From Brachypodius melanocephalos (taxonomy: Eukaryota > Chordata > Aves > Passeriformes > Pycnonotidae): a stretch of DNA of 64,000 nucleotides. The stretch is taken from positions 13,473,881-13,537,880 of the forward strand of contig VZSR01001854.1 of NCBI GenBank assembly GCA_013398615.1, given 5' to 3'. This document shows positions 1 to 12,950 of the stretch, piece by piece; position 1 is the first letter of the stretch; the number at the start of each line of letters is the position of its first letter. The notes beneath the pieces are model-generated. The model searched no databases and was not told the origin of the DNA. It saw only the letters and a list, made by a program, of their open reading frames with translations. The position numbers and the translations under genes were made by a program.

Positions 1-619
1 CAAAGAAGCAATAAAAGACCAAAGAAGTAATTAAGATAAAGCCCCACCAAAAAAAAAACCCTCATATTTCTCCCCCTGCCCAAGTTCATCATGGCAGAGC
101 TCAAGGAAGTTTTCATTCCAGAACATGCAGGGCTGCTGATAAAAGCAGCCATCTCAAGCCATAGTGTTGTTACAAGAGGTTATAGAATACAGATAAAATG
201 AACAGCAACATATTTTCAGCATGGTTAGTTGCTCAAGAATATTAAAAGTAATTCAGAGAGGAAAGTGCTGAACTATTAAACAGTGAACTGAACTATTAAA
301 CAATATACGACCTTCTGCTTACAACTGTTTCGGTACTTGATGTCTAGAAAACAGAAAATTTAATATGTATTTCTAAAATGGGCTCCAGGAAGAGCAAAGA
401 AACCATCCGTGCTGATGCCTGCACCAAGCAAATTATCAAAAACTGTATCATAAATAATAAAGAGTGAACAAAGATGCAAGTCCTGGCGTGTGAATTCAAC
501 CACCCTGATCGCTGGGTGTCAGCTGTCCAGAGCAGCATCTCTGAGCCCACGGGCAAAGCCTGCGGAAGCAAAGCATTACTAAATGCAGAGGAAGATCAGA
601 GTTAGGAGACATCTAAACT

Positions 620-1210
620 GAATATAACTAAACTAACTATACAAGTTCATGGGACCAGATCAGCATCTAAGTGTACTGAAGGAGTGGACTGAAGACATTG
701 CAAAATCATTCTCTAGCAAATTTGCAAGTAAACAACCAGCATGGATCTGAAAAGAAAATTTTGCCCCTTACCAGCACAACTGCAGCCTTTGAGGAGAAGA
801 CTGCCCATTGTTTTACCTGACTTTTATCCTCAGAGCCCAGCCATTGAGATACTGACTACATTAATAGATGAAAACAACAGTGAAAAGCTGTCTGAATCAT
901 GAGGCTTGAAGAGTTGCATTCAGTAGCAGAGTCGAACTGGTCACCAGTGATCGGGCAGTTGAAGACTGATATTTGGACCAATATCATTTAATGGCTTTAT
1001 TAATAACCCAGGCAATGGGACACAGTACACTCTTAGCAGCTTCACAGACTACAGAATAGCCAGAGAATATGGGAGATCAAAATGCTGGAGAGCCCAAAAC
1101 GCTCTGTTTTTTCAGAGACACATCAACAGGACAGGGAAATATGCTGACAAGAGCCATATTAAGCACAATAAAGCCCAAGTCCTGCATCTAGAATGGAATA
1201 AAATCCTAAG
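620..1210 (+). mobile_element. CR1 LINE fragment (ORF2 reverse-transcriptase region, degenerate)
   Basis: The sequence follows the CR1 ORF2 order: a degraded piece with the 'ctgaaggagt' context near 680; then 'ggtcaccagtgatc' followed by 'ggaccaatatcatttaatgg' and 'tttattaataaccca' at about 940-1010, the CR1 segment ahead of and over the catalytic region; then 'aagtcctgcatct' near 1180. Large internal pieces are missing and the frame is broken many times, so it is an old dead copy. Its orientation is antisense to SEMA5A. The start is uncertain by about 100 bp. Confidence 0.65.
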
Positions 1211-1364
1211 AAAATTACTATGAAAATAGATGTGGATATGGGCAAAGCATGAACAAAGAATATCCAGAAGATACATCTTGTTTGGATTTGCAATATGTAT
1301 TGGACAAGTTCTCATACCAAAGGACTTTTAAGAATTTCTTCAAGAAAATCAGGGCACGAGGGAA

Positions 1365-2125
1365 GGTTATTCAATGGATAAAGAGGTTAAACAGTAAATG
1401 AGTAGGTATATGGTCAATTTTCAGGGGGCAGGACATGAGTAGTTGAGAGACACAGTAATCTACAGCAGAGCTCATAAATGCTGAACACATCCCTAGGTGA
1501 TGCAGAAAAGGGAATGAACAGTAATGTGACAATACTTGCTAAAGACACCAAGTTATTGAGATTAGCAAAGAACTGACTGCATAGACTTCTAGGAAACCCT
1601 TATAAATCTGAATGGCTAGTTATCTATATTGAATTCCATTTGCAGTTTTAATAAAACAGCAGGAAAAAACACCTTAAATAGATAAATTATTGATTTTCAC
1701 GTGTTCATTGATGAGCTCTGAACTGAACATTACTATTCAGAAATAAGATCTTGAGCTATAATAATAAGAAAGAATAAATTATAAGAAGTACAAAACACTA
1801 GAGAACATTACCCCCTTGTTTTGAACAGTTTTTTGCATTTCAGTCCCAACTCATAATTTCAAATTTGAAAGTAAAACTAGGAAAGATGCATAGAAAGGGG
1901 ACAAAAGACCTCCAGCTTTTTGTGTTTTCTTTACAGAGTAGGATTAAATAGACTGATTCCTTAGGCTAAGAAAAAAGGCATCTGAGGAGAGCGATAAGAG
2001 TTATACAACCATGAGAAAGGTGCACAGAGAATATTATTCACTGATTTTAAACAGTGAATTTAAAGTGTATTCACTGTTCTTTGAATTACAAAGAATATTT
2101 TAAGGATTTAAAGCCTAGAAGTTCT
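1365..2125 (+). mobile_element. Second CR1 LINE fragment (3' half of ORF2), different copy
   Basis: This piece restarts at an earlier point of CR1 than where the preceding fragment ends: 'aatggataaagaggttaaac' and 'atggtcaattttcag', then 'cttgctaaagacaccaagtt' (catalytic-region equivalent), 'cagaaataagatcttgag', and a C-terminal stretch near 1930-2040 ('gataagagttatacaaccatg'). It is therefore a separate, older-type CR1 copy in the same orientation, with many stops and indels. It ends near the minisatellite at 2168. Confidence 0.65.
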
Positions 2126-2167
2126 TAATTCCCAGGATGAGCTGAAGAACTCTCTTCCATAGGACAA

Positions 2168-2309
2168 CAAAGATACAAAAAATGAGTTAAATGTCACAGG
2201 GTGAAATTGATACAAAAGATACAAAAAATGAGTTAAATGTCACAGGGTGAAATTGGTAAAAAAGATACAAAAAATGTGTTAAATGTCACAGGGTGAAATT
2301 GATACAAAA
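2168..2309. repeat. 46-bp minisatellite, about three copies
   Basis: Three consecutive copies of a 46-bp unit: the landmark 'gatacaaaaaatg' starts at 2172, 2218 and 2264, each time followed by 'gttaaatgtcacaggg' and 'tgaaattg'. Copies differ at only a few bases (g/t in 'atgagtt'/'atgtgtt'; 'gatac'/'gtaaa' at the junction). The high identity implies recent amplification or homogenisation next to old CR1 sequence. Confidence 0.95.
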
Positions 2310-3489
2310 ATATATCCCTCAGAGAAGTGAGGTCTTAATTAAATATGCCCTGCTGGCAATATATTATTCTAGTTTGTGCTATAAAACCTAATCAAAGAGA
2401 GAAAATTGCTTAATTATTATTAAAATTTCTGTTACTGAATGGTGTGATTTTGTTCCTGTGGTTACCCCACTTTGCAAATCCCCTGTGACAGCTTAAGAGC
2501 TGACTGGATAAAAACCCATCCAGGACCCTACCTTCACATCAGGAAGCTCCTGGATTCCAAAGGCTGAGAAAATTTTCAAAGGAACTATCATTGCAAGTTT
2601 AGGCTTTTGGCAGGCTGGAGACAAGACAGTACAGCAGGTATGGTCTGACCCCACAGAGGAATTGACACAACCTTCTAATTGTAACTCCACATAGAGAGAC
2701 ATCACCCACTATTTATCTTAATTTACTTCAAATTAGCAGTAAATTTCCACCAAGAATATATCTTTTAATGCTCTTAAAAAAGAATTTCAGAAAAAATTAA
2801 AGAAAATCAAGCATCATTTATAATTAATATCACTGAAGTTATTCTTAATAGGATGGGAAACTTTATTAAATGCTTATAAAATATAGGTCAAGTTTGGGGG
2901 GTTTTTTCCCAAGTAAAATAATAAAATCAAGAATCAAAGGTTTATCTTAATCCTACTCTACACCCAAAATGTATTCTGTTTTTATTATAACATCCAGGTT
3001 CAAGTGGCACACACTGCCTTTTCCTTGCTCATATGTTATTTATTTTACACTGAAAGCACTTTTCCAGTGACTTACAATCTGTTCTGTTCTAGGCAGGCTG
3101 CAAGTCAGCACTCATAATCTTGTCACCTGAATCTGAGTATGTTTCCACCTAGATTACCCCCATATCTGAATATTTCTTGCTACAGAAATTTTCCTTGTGC
3201 AAGATTTTGCATGTTCTGCACATATTCTTTTGCAGATTGCTTTCTCTGATTCCAAGCAGAGGGAAGAATGTCCAGAGTTCTGTGTCCTGTCTGATAAATG
3301 AATGCCCTGTTTTCCTGTTGCCTGGCTACACTCTGTGTCCATGATGGTGCCAGTGCAACAAACACATTCTTGATATCAACACTGGCCTTTTTTAGTTTGC
3401 CACTCCTGCAAGGAGAAGTCAGGGAAATGTAATACACATCCACTGCTGACATTTAGATCTCGTTGGAACAGACTCTCATTTGCAGCCCA

Positions 3490-3944
3490 GGGAGAAAGAA
3501 AGGCCAAGGGTGAGATATGCTGGATGCTGCTTCATAAGGACAATGAGAAAAGATAGGAGTGAAAGAAGGAATTAGACTTTCACATGGGTCTCAGGGGCCA
3601 GAGGTTCATGAAGTCTGGTGTTACTAGCAAAACCTGACATAAAGGCAGCACTGAGTGCCTTGGTCTTTCCCATGTCATTTTTCACCTTGTGCCCATTCAG
3701 CAGTGGGACCACAGTCTCCATTTTGCTGCTGAAGTGCTTGTAGAATCCCTTGTTGTTCTTAGCATCCCTTCCCAGATTGAACTCAAGGTCAGCCTTGGTT
3801 CTCCTGAGTCTATCTCTGCAAGATCAGACAACTACTCCACACTCCTCCTGGGTCACCAGCCCCATCTTTCACCTTTTTTAGAATTCATTTTTATGTCTTT
3901 TGAGTTCAGTTAGGAGCAGCTTGCTCCTTTCATGATCTTCCATG
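3490..3944 (-). mobile_element. CR1 LINE fragment (ORF2 between endonuclease and RT)
   Basis: On the minus strand the sequence reads 'aaggctgaccttgagttcaa' then 'gctaagaacaacaagggatt', 'ctacaagcacttcagcagca', and 'ctgctgaatgggcacaagg', which is the CR1 linker segment upstream of the RT domain (Lys-Ala-..-NNKGFY.. type). Stops and indels are present. The fragment is cut at its 5' side by the plus-strand LTR at about 3945. The sequence further 3' (about 3150-3480, minus strand) keeps a 90-codon open frame that might be a degraded continuation, but I cannot align it with confidence. Confidence 0.6.
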
Positions 3945-4405
3945 CACATCCATTTCTACTTAGGACAGAGTTAATTTTTTGCAGTAGCTGGGAAGGGGCG
4001 TGACTAGAACACTGAGGTTATTTTATACCACATCAGTCATAACTGGGAGCAGGGGACAGGGACTCTCCTCCAGTGAGAAGGGAATCCTCATGGTCAAGAA
4101 AACGTGGTGAAGGGAGCCATCTGGTATTGCCTGGTTTTGGGGGATTTATTTGTGTGAATCAGTTCTTTTCTTATACCCTCTGTCACTACTGTTGTTTCTG
4201 TAACTGTTTGATTTCTTATTTCATTGCTGTTTCCTGTAAAATGTTATTTCAAGCTGTGGTCTTTGCCTTTTGTACCTCCAATTCTCAACTTAATCCTGTC
4301 AGAGTGGGAAGGGGGAGGAGAAAACTGGGAAGCAAGAGAGGCACATGGTTTGGGGAGTCTAGGTGGGGGCACTGAATTGAGAACTACCATTCCTAAACCA
4401 TGACA
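3945..4405 (+). mobile_element. Solo LTR, avian ERVL-like
   Basis: It opens with the stretch around 'acagagttaattttttgcag', continues 'tagctgggaaggggcg', and ends 'cctaaaccatgaca', agreeing with the start and CA end of a common avian ERVL-class LTR. The 5' TG terminus is degraded and placed only approximately. No internal retroviral region or second LTR was seen next to it, so it is a solo LTR, old and diverged. It is antisense to SEMA5A. Confidence 0.65.
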
Positions 4406-4494
4406 TCGGCAGGGAAGGATGAAAAAAAAACCTATTTCCAATTAGTACTGAAGGCTTTGGGTTTCAGTGTTCACTTTCTGCTGCTTGAGTATAT

Positions 4495-4524
4495 TGGCAC
4501 TTCAGTGATTGCACTGAAGTGCCA
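4495..4524. repeat. Perfect hairpin: 13-bp stem, 4-nt loop
   Basis: The left arm 'tggcacttcagtg' (4495-4507) is followed by the loop 'attg' (4508-4511) and the exact reverse complement 'cactgaagtgcca' (4512-4524). Pairing fails immediately outside. The perfect arms in otherwise degenerate sequence about 90 bp from the LTR suggest a young palindrome or a remnant of inverted termini; the loop is too short for a typical microRNA precursor. Confidence 0.9.
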
Positions 4525-7500
4525 TCCACCTGCCTTCACCGCCATAGCACCAGTCCAGGAATCACACTGCTCTGTTGTTTCTGTTTAAGCCTTTGCTGTG
4601 CCTTGTCCTCATCCCAGGTAATGAAAAGTTCACTGCCTCAAGGAACTAGCTATGGACCTGCCAAAAAGAAGCATCATTCCACCTGTAGCAGGTACTTTAT
4701 TTGTGTGAAATTGATTCCAAAGTCAGAACTTTCAATTTCTCACAAGGAATAACCAAAGTAACAGCCTATGTTTTGAAGCACCCTCCAAATAAAAAAAGGA
4801 AAGGATTTGTTTCTGAGGTACATTTTGAAAACCAAAATGTAAGTTATTTTAGAAGGAAAAAATCAAAATACTTTATTCAAGAAATTTGAATATATGCTGA
4901 AGTTTTATGAAATAATCCCAGATTCCCTTACGTTGCTTACTACAGCTCACTTAGATACAGAATTTACCTTTTTTCCATAATGAAAATTCTCATCTAGCCT
5001 AAAAAATTATCAGGCTGTGGTCTCCAGCTTCCTTTGAACCTTCCTGAATTGGCTTTCAATGATTTCTCACACTCTTCTAATAGTCTCCTTCCTACCCTGA
5101 AGGTCCTGTGACCATCATGTTTAAATTAAACTCCAAAATTTTCAGAAAGCTTCTTTTTATCAATACAGAATGTATGCCCAAGTGTTTGCCCATGACAAAA
5201 GAAGTGAAAAACCACAGAAGAGCAATTAACAAAAGCCATAGACCTATTGCTGATTAAAAATAAAGGGGATGACTACTGGAAAGTAAAACCCTTATCAATC
5301 TCCAGTGAAGCAGGTAATGATTTATCCTTTTCATGGCTATGCCCCAGAATGGAAACCCTTCTGAAAATATTGAAGATCTGCTAGTCTAAAACCAGACAGA
5401 CAATTGGGAAACTACAGACAGCTCAGAGTCAGCAAGTACTATCAGGCAAGAAAGGAGACATATAGATTAGGACACCTCATAGGAATCCAGATAATTTACA
5501 TCTGGAAATTAGCTGGAGAAAAAGAAACAAACAAATAATTACAGAGAAAAACTGAGTTTACAATTAGCACTGATGAAAGATTAAATTCCTTTCTACTGTT
5601 TTAAGCCTTTACCCGGCCTTGTATGTTTAGGAAGAGGGTTAAACCAGCATTTCATTTTGCTATTTCTGAATAGATTCACCCATCTTGTTAGTCTTTCATT
5701 CACAATAAAGATTACATAATACCAAACAGAGGTAGAATTTCTCACTGGTCCAAAGAGCAAACACCAGTGTTTGGTCATTGGGATTCCAGGAAGAAATGGC
5801 TGTAACTCTCAACAAGGGAAAGCCAAGGGAGAGAGACTCTGAAGGAGACTGAAAGAGACATAAATCACAATTCTGTCCAGTGCTTATCAGACTGGTTGGA
5901 ACAAGCTTACTGGTTTTATAACACAAGCAGGTCTTTCCCATTTTCTTTCTTTAACAACATTACCCCAAATCACATTGTGTGGCATTGTTAATAACAAGTG
6001 TAAAATGAAACAAAATACAAACTACTTGCTGAAGGAAATATAAAAAAACCCCACTGCATGGCTAAGTATCTCAGCTGGAAAAACTACATTTGATGAGTTT
6101 TTCCCATATGAATAAGCATACATGTAAATAAAAAATCCTATTTTTCTCATTCTGTTCATCAGTAGCTCTGCACATCTGATAGAGTGATGCATTATTGAAA
6201 TGCTCTCAGTCTCACATGAGTACTGTTTTATACTGCAGTAGTTTCAGGCTTACAGCTGAGATGCTCAAGAAGCAGTGACAATTCTGAAATATAGCCAAGT
6301 TACTAAAATTTAGTCACAAAATATGTAACATAGCATTTTTGGTTTGAATTTTTTATTTAATTCCTGTTTATTTTTTTTTTTTAATGCTGGCTTTTGGCAT
6401 CAGCCAAATTACTATTTGCTTTCTGTTTGAGATCTTGTAATACTGAAAGCCATGATGCAGATTTAAGGAGAGAAATATGCTGCTATCATCAAGCCAGTGT
6501 TTCTCACAAGATCGCTCTGGACTAGTTTATTATCAGACAAAAGTCTGCCAGGTAGATGCTTGAAATAAAAGTAGTAGGGCTTAAATGAGGTTAGTTAGTC
6601 AGAGCTCCAATCAAACTTCTAGGCACAGGAAAAAGACACACACAGTTTCAAGTTCTGCCAATAAAAATGACAGAGGAGCTTGCCAAGAACCCGCTGCAAC
6701 TGGCTTTTTTCAAGTATAAAACTATTTTCCTAGGTGTCTATCCAGTCTCTGTGCTAGGTGTTCAGTGTAAAATATTGAGGCATGGTGTAACTTCAGACAT
6801 AAACCAGCACCTTATCTGATGGCTAATGTATGAAAATACAATTTGCATAGCCTGAAAGACACTGCTTAAACACTGCAGCATCGGGAGCAGGTGGGAATGA
6901 ATCCAAAAAATGCAGGAGACCTGGTGGAAATTACCAGCCTATTTTGAAAATAAGTGTGATATGGTGTAAAATAAATGTAAATAAGTGTAAATGAAGTGAC
7001 TTTCCTCATTTATTTTTCTTTAGCACATTCAAAATCATGATTTGATCTTTCCACAGCTGTGTATTTATAAAACTTCTCACTATCAATAGCATAATAGTTC
7101 ATCAGTATAAAAGTTCATGCAGCTCCATAGAATATAATTCACATGATTAAAAATGTCATCCATAGAACATTTCTTAATTTAACAGTGAGATTTGGGAAAG
7201 TTGAGTAACAGCCCTGTGTCAATATCAGCACTGCACTGCAAAATTACCCAGCATCATCAGTCTCTTTGTTAAGATAATCTTTTCTTCTATTGTGCCCAGA
7301 AGCTTTATTTGGAGTTGAGTTTACTTTCTGATTATTTTTTTTTATTTCCTTACCGTGCTTCTACATTCTTGAGAATGCAAAGCTCCCAGTTTAAATGTTG
7401 AAACTTCCAAGGGTAGTTTACCAACTTCAGTTTGAATGGAGATGTAGAGAAAACAGATTTATAAACTGGGAGACTAGATTTTCAATTGAAGTAACTCTGT

Positions 7501-10500
7501 TTGAAAAGAAACTAGCTATTTTAATACCTTTTTTCATTCCAGCTGCATTCAGTGACATAGATTAGAGAAAATGCCTTCAAGGAGATAAGATTTAAGAGGA
7601 AAAGTGATAGCATGGGTTTGGAATCTTACAAGTAAAGAAAAAAACAAAAAAAGCTATTTTTTCTCCTCCAAGCTCTAAGCTGTCATAGCCTTTGGCCTTT
7701 CAGGCTGTGGTGTGATCTCTAGCAAAAGCACTGTAAAAAAGCAGCAGAAAGGCACAGGAGTTCTGCCATACTACTACTTCTCAAGCTGTCCCCATCCCTA
7801 GTTGCAGCTCAGAAATTCAGATTCCTTTCTTAAATTTGATTTTAAAAGAGTAAATGTTCTTAAGAGGCTTTAGATTTTTCTGAGGTTTCTGTTTGATTGG
7901 TTTTCTTTACCAGCATGTGCATTTTACCTACTACTGATAAACAAATCACAGCTCTTTCCCTTTTCTCTTCTCAATAAATAGAAACAAAAATACTTTTTTA
8001 ATAAAGCTTTTTTACCTTTACTTTCCTTACCTTTTTCACCTTTACTTTTTTTACCTTTCAGGAAGATTAGTCGAAACAGGTGGTTTTATTTGTTCTGGCT
8101 TAAGAGGCTGAGTTCATGTCTGGTAATAAGGTGTAAGTTGAAAGGTGGGGTTCCTCTCTCTATTCCCAATTCTTCAGTGCTTCCCTTAAGCCCAAAATGT
8201 TCTTGCTTACCCACAAATTCCCACAAATCACATTTGCATGGTACTACAGTAAACTGCTCACATCACTTAAAATGGCCTAAAAACATTCACTTTGTCCTTA
8301 CAGACCAGAAAGGTAAGAGTGATAAGTGGGAGAGGAAGGCACATGTAGGAATGCTGACATGCCCAATCAAATCAGACCATGTTGCCCATATGAACACCTT
8401 GGACCCTCAGGGATCGGTCAGAGTAACACCACCATCATTCTCAACCTCATGAGGAGTTTTATTTCCTAACTCTTTGGAAAATATTTGGTGCTCTTTTAAG
8501 GAAAATTTCTAGACCTGAGGAAAATATGACGCTCAGGCACTCAAAATCAGGAAAATCATATTTGAAGGATGCAGCTTCAACAAAACACAAAATAACCCAT
8601 CATTTGGAGCACTACTTGTTCACTATCTAACAATAGATTTAGGATTTTGTCTATGAATCTGAAAATGCCAAATGATAAGTCAAAGGAATCCAATATAAGG
8701 CTATTCTTTATATGCCACTCAGCAGCAGAATATCCAGACTTCTTGATCCTGCAGCTATAAAGCCTCTTTTGACACAAATGTGAATTTTGCCCATGTCAGG
8801 ATTACATGCTGAAACCTTCAGTATATCATGAAAGACTGAAGTTTGTGAAAAAGATCAGTACACTTTTTTATCCTCCAGTTAACCTTTCATACGTTGCAAG
8901 TTTTTTGAGTGAACAGTGGAAAGGAGAGAAGGCAGTGGCATGTGGCAGCTCCTGAAAGGCTATCCAGCTGTTGAATAAAAAGTCTAACATTTGAGCACTG
9001 TCATCACCATTCCTCTAATCTTTGCCATGCACACTGTCAGGGTATTATAGTTTTCAAATAGGAGAACAGAGAAATTGTCTCTGGACTATGATATCTAGGG
9101 AGCCATAAATTCCACATTTATTGAAGTTTAAAAGGTATATGGGACATCACATTTTTTGATTCAAACCTTCAGAATTTAAACTTGAAACCAAGCTGTCTGA
9201 AGACTGTATCATAAAGACCTTGTTATAAGGGGTGCAGCTGATAATTCAGCTTGATGTACCTGTATGCCATCATTGCATTAAATAAATGGTCTAGAACCTG
9301 AGCAGGAAGATTTCATTACAACCTTGAAACAGTAATGGATGCCCCTCTACAGCCTTCTTGCACAAAAGGGAAGTTGAATAAGTGAGAAGGACAGACTGAT
9401 AGCAAAACCACTAACAAATAAATCTACAGATTTCTATGGAAAGTTTGCTCCTATCAGTATACACTGCAAGACACTCATAATAATTTTATAATTCTTGTTA
9501 AGGTTTGGACTCAGTGCTCTGTGAAATCTCTTTTTGACTAATGGATTCAACTTCACCACACTTTCAAACACTGGAAAGATCTTACTGCAATGTAAGGAGA
9601 GAATCATTCAATCCAGGCATAGGTAGATATTAGATATCATTAAATTAGTGAAAAAGGGTTTCTCTAATGAAATTTTATTTTCTAATTTTAAGTATTATAA
9701 ATGTTTACTATTTGAACAGAAATAATAAGATTACTTTCAGCATCTGATGTCACCTTTTAAAAAAAACCCAGGTTTTAAATGTCAAGTTTATGTTTCGAAT
9801 TAATAAATTTGAATCTAAATCAAGGCATATGTATTGTATAGAAGTTTTGTATTTTTCCCCTCTAAATCTCTGTTTCCCCTACAAGCAAAAAGGAGCAAAG
9901 GGTCATAGATTTAATGCAGTTTCTGGTACATGCTGTATGGACTTCTGACATTATCACCTCATTGGTACAATCATTACACTGATTAACTCTCCTCTCCATA
10001 CTCATTGTGATTGCACTTCCTTCCACACAAATACAAATCCTAAAGACATTGCGTGGCTTCTCATTAAATAATGCCAATAAGGGGTTTTTAATTTGCATGT
10101 TGGGAAGCTCTGTACACAAATCAACATTTTATTTTCACAACTTGTTTTTAACATAACTAATTTGATAGAAAAACCACAGTCCAGCTCACATATAACTCAG
10201 TATTTCCATAGTAGTTTCTGGCCACCTACTTTTAGTGCAAACTGATCTCCTCTTAATATTTTTTCAAACTTGTCTCTTTTCTGTTTAAAATACACTTGAT
10301 GCTCTGCTGTGCTCCATATTATGACATCTGTTCACAAAAACATGGCTTTCAGTTTGTCAAAAAATAAATTTTATGACAGAGTCTCATCTAGAACCAGTAC
10401 AGCAACTAACATTATCATCTTTTCAGTATTACATTTTCCTTCAGCTATTTAAGAGTTCTCAGTTAAGCTTCTGAGAACTCTATTTGCTTCCTAAGCCCAG

Positions 10501-12799
10501 AAAAAAAGTCATCTGTGCTTGATCAAAGTCCTGACTATGATCTCAGAATTTAAAATGGCAAAACTAGACCTAGATGAATAGTTCAGTCTTATAACACAAG
10601 AACACATGGAAGCCAAGAATCATTCTGCAGAGAAATTCATGAAAAGAAGCTGTTGCACATTTTTAGTATTTTTAAGTAATAGTAATTGTTATTATCATCA
10701 TCACCATTATCTTTATCATTACTAAGTTTGTGAAGTTGAGGAAGCAGTATTCCTAACATTCCCTGTATAAGACTACACAAAAATTGACTGTGATATCAGA
10801 AAGGCCTGTACTAGCAAGAGTGATAAGCATTCCAGAAATGGCATTAGAGGATTCGTACTTCACACCTGGAAAAAGTAAGAACTTACAATAGAGAAAATTT
10901 GTAGAGACAGTAAGCATTTAGCCTTGCCACTGACTTATGTGAGGAGGATGCAACCATACGAACACGCAATGTTATACAACTTCTTTTCTAAAAGGTAATC
11001 ACTATCCATGGAGACTGCTGAAAAGCTTCTGTTCATGGATATATCGATCCTCAGGTTCTGCAAAATAATGCTAAGATCTTCTTGAGAGAAGAAAGAGTGC
11101 TGAAAAATTTCTTGTCATTTTTATAAGCTATTTTTCAGGATTCTCTGAGTATTACCAAGCATAGAATTCAATCTGATAGATTGTTGGTATAGCAATAAGG
11201 CACGAGAAGGGAAGAACATACCCTAGATAGAGTCTGTAAGGGTGGCTAATTTTTTGCTTTCCTTTACAGGAGCTTTGCAGAGAGGCTGCACTGCATAATG
11301 CATACTTGGATGACAAAAGGGACACATTTCTGCTCTTCAAGTTTTTCTTCAAGAAAAAGCCTACTTTAGCAATCCAGCTGTTCTAGTGTTCATGACAGCA
11401 GCAACAGCAGAACCTACATAAGAAACCAAACATTCTCCCTGTGAGGACCTTGCTTTCCACTGTCCAGAAGAATTAAACATTCTTCACAGTCTCAAGCATG
11501 TTACAGATGTCTCTACTAATCAAGCAGGTGACAAATACAAGAGAAGTCATTCCACTTCTCTAAAAATTGCTGTAGGTACTTGTTACAGTCTATTTTCTTT
11601 CAAGACAAGAAAATGTAGATTTAGATAACGCTTTTTTTGATGTGACATATACAAATAAGCTCTGACTGCTCTGAAGACTTGCAGAATTTGCTTCTGTGTT
11701 CCTCTTCTGAAAACAAAATAGGAGGGAAAACAAACTCCAGTAGGAAAAGAGGCTCAACCAATATTCCCGTGGCTGTTATAACAGTGCATTAACATCAGAA
11801 TCAGTAACACCAGTATTTATAAACTTCCACACAGCAATTACACTGTCTGTTCAACAGGCATTTTAAAGTGATGTCTATACCACAGACAAGTAAAGGGTAT
11901 CTCATCATGCTTCAATTAACACAAACATCTGCTACTCCAATCCCATGGTATTAGGAAGTCTGGTGCACATTCTGCATAGAAGTCCATGCTCCTACAGCTA
12001 ATGCTGCCATCAATCCACATGCTAGTCAGATTAATGCACCTCCAGGACACCCAGGACACTCCAGGACATATGCACAGCCACTACAACACTTTCAGCAAGG
12101 TCTGCATTGAGGGTAGCAGAGCAGTGCACTCGAAATCCACCCACTCCTTCATCTATCAATGGTTCCAAATGACAGACCTGAAGAGTTTCAAAAATTCAGC
12201 TCCACCCCATGAATGTCAGCAAAAGCAACACCAGCCAGCTCTAACAGCACATTGCCCTGTCATCCCAGAAGCATGCCACAGACACTTTTGAGAAGTCCTG
12301 TGGGCTTCTTTCCTCTCAAAACCATAAGCCTGTATTACACAAAGGCATCAAATCTGGACGGGACTTTTCCAACAATAGTAACAGCAATGCCTATGGAAAG
12401 TGCTGAACCATTCCCAAAAGCTTTTCCAAGTTTCCTTGCAAATTTACTACAAAAGCTTCTCAGAGCTTAAATTAAATATCTGCAAAATGAGAAAAGCCAA
12501 AGAGTCTTCTGAGTCCTGCTGCTTAGGAAATTCAAGCTGCAGAAGAGAGAGATCCAAATCCATGCTGTGAATCAGATGACAAACAAAGACACAAGTAAAT
12601 CTTACACTCAATAGCAGTATGCTAGCTGTTAGACTGTTAATTGTATTTCACTTTCCAGCTCTCACTTGCCTCTTTGAGATTTTCTACCTCATACCGAAAA
12701 TCCAAAATATTTATTAAGAATATGAAAAGCCTCCTCTGAATGAGACAGAGAGGTAATAAATCTCTTCCATTATTCCAATCCATTATATGCTTTCAGTGG

Positions 12800-12950
12800 C
12801 CATCTCTGAAGAATGGTTGGAAGGGACTCTGGAGATCATCCAGTCCACCTTCCCTGCTAAAGCAGATTATCCTAAAGCAGAGTGTGCAGGACCATATCCA
12901 AGCCAGTTTTTATTATCTCTCTAGAAGATCTCCATCCTGTTTTATCTAAG
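12800..12950 (-). mobile_element. CR1 LINE 3'-UTR fragment
   Basis: The plus strand shows the reverse complement of the CR1 3' end: 'ggttggaagggactctggag', 'atcatccagtccacc', then 'ctgctaaagcagatt' and 'tctctctagaagatctccat'. Only about 150 bp is present, as is usual for 5'-truncated CR1 insertions. It is in the sense orientation relative to SEMA5A. Confidence 0.85.

Noticed and set aside
3180..3452. 90-codon minus-strand frame with a faint reverse-transcriptase-like pattern (DIK..F, LP..W)
   Set aside because: The resemblance is too weak and lacks the catalytic motif; it may be decayed CR1 or chance.
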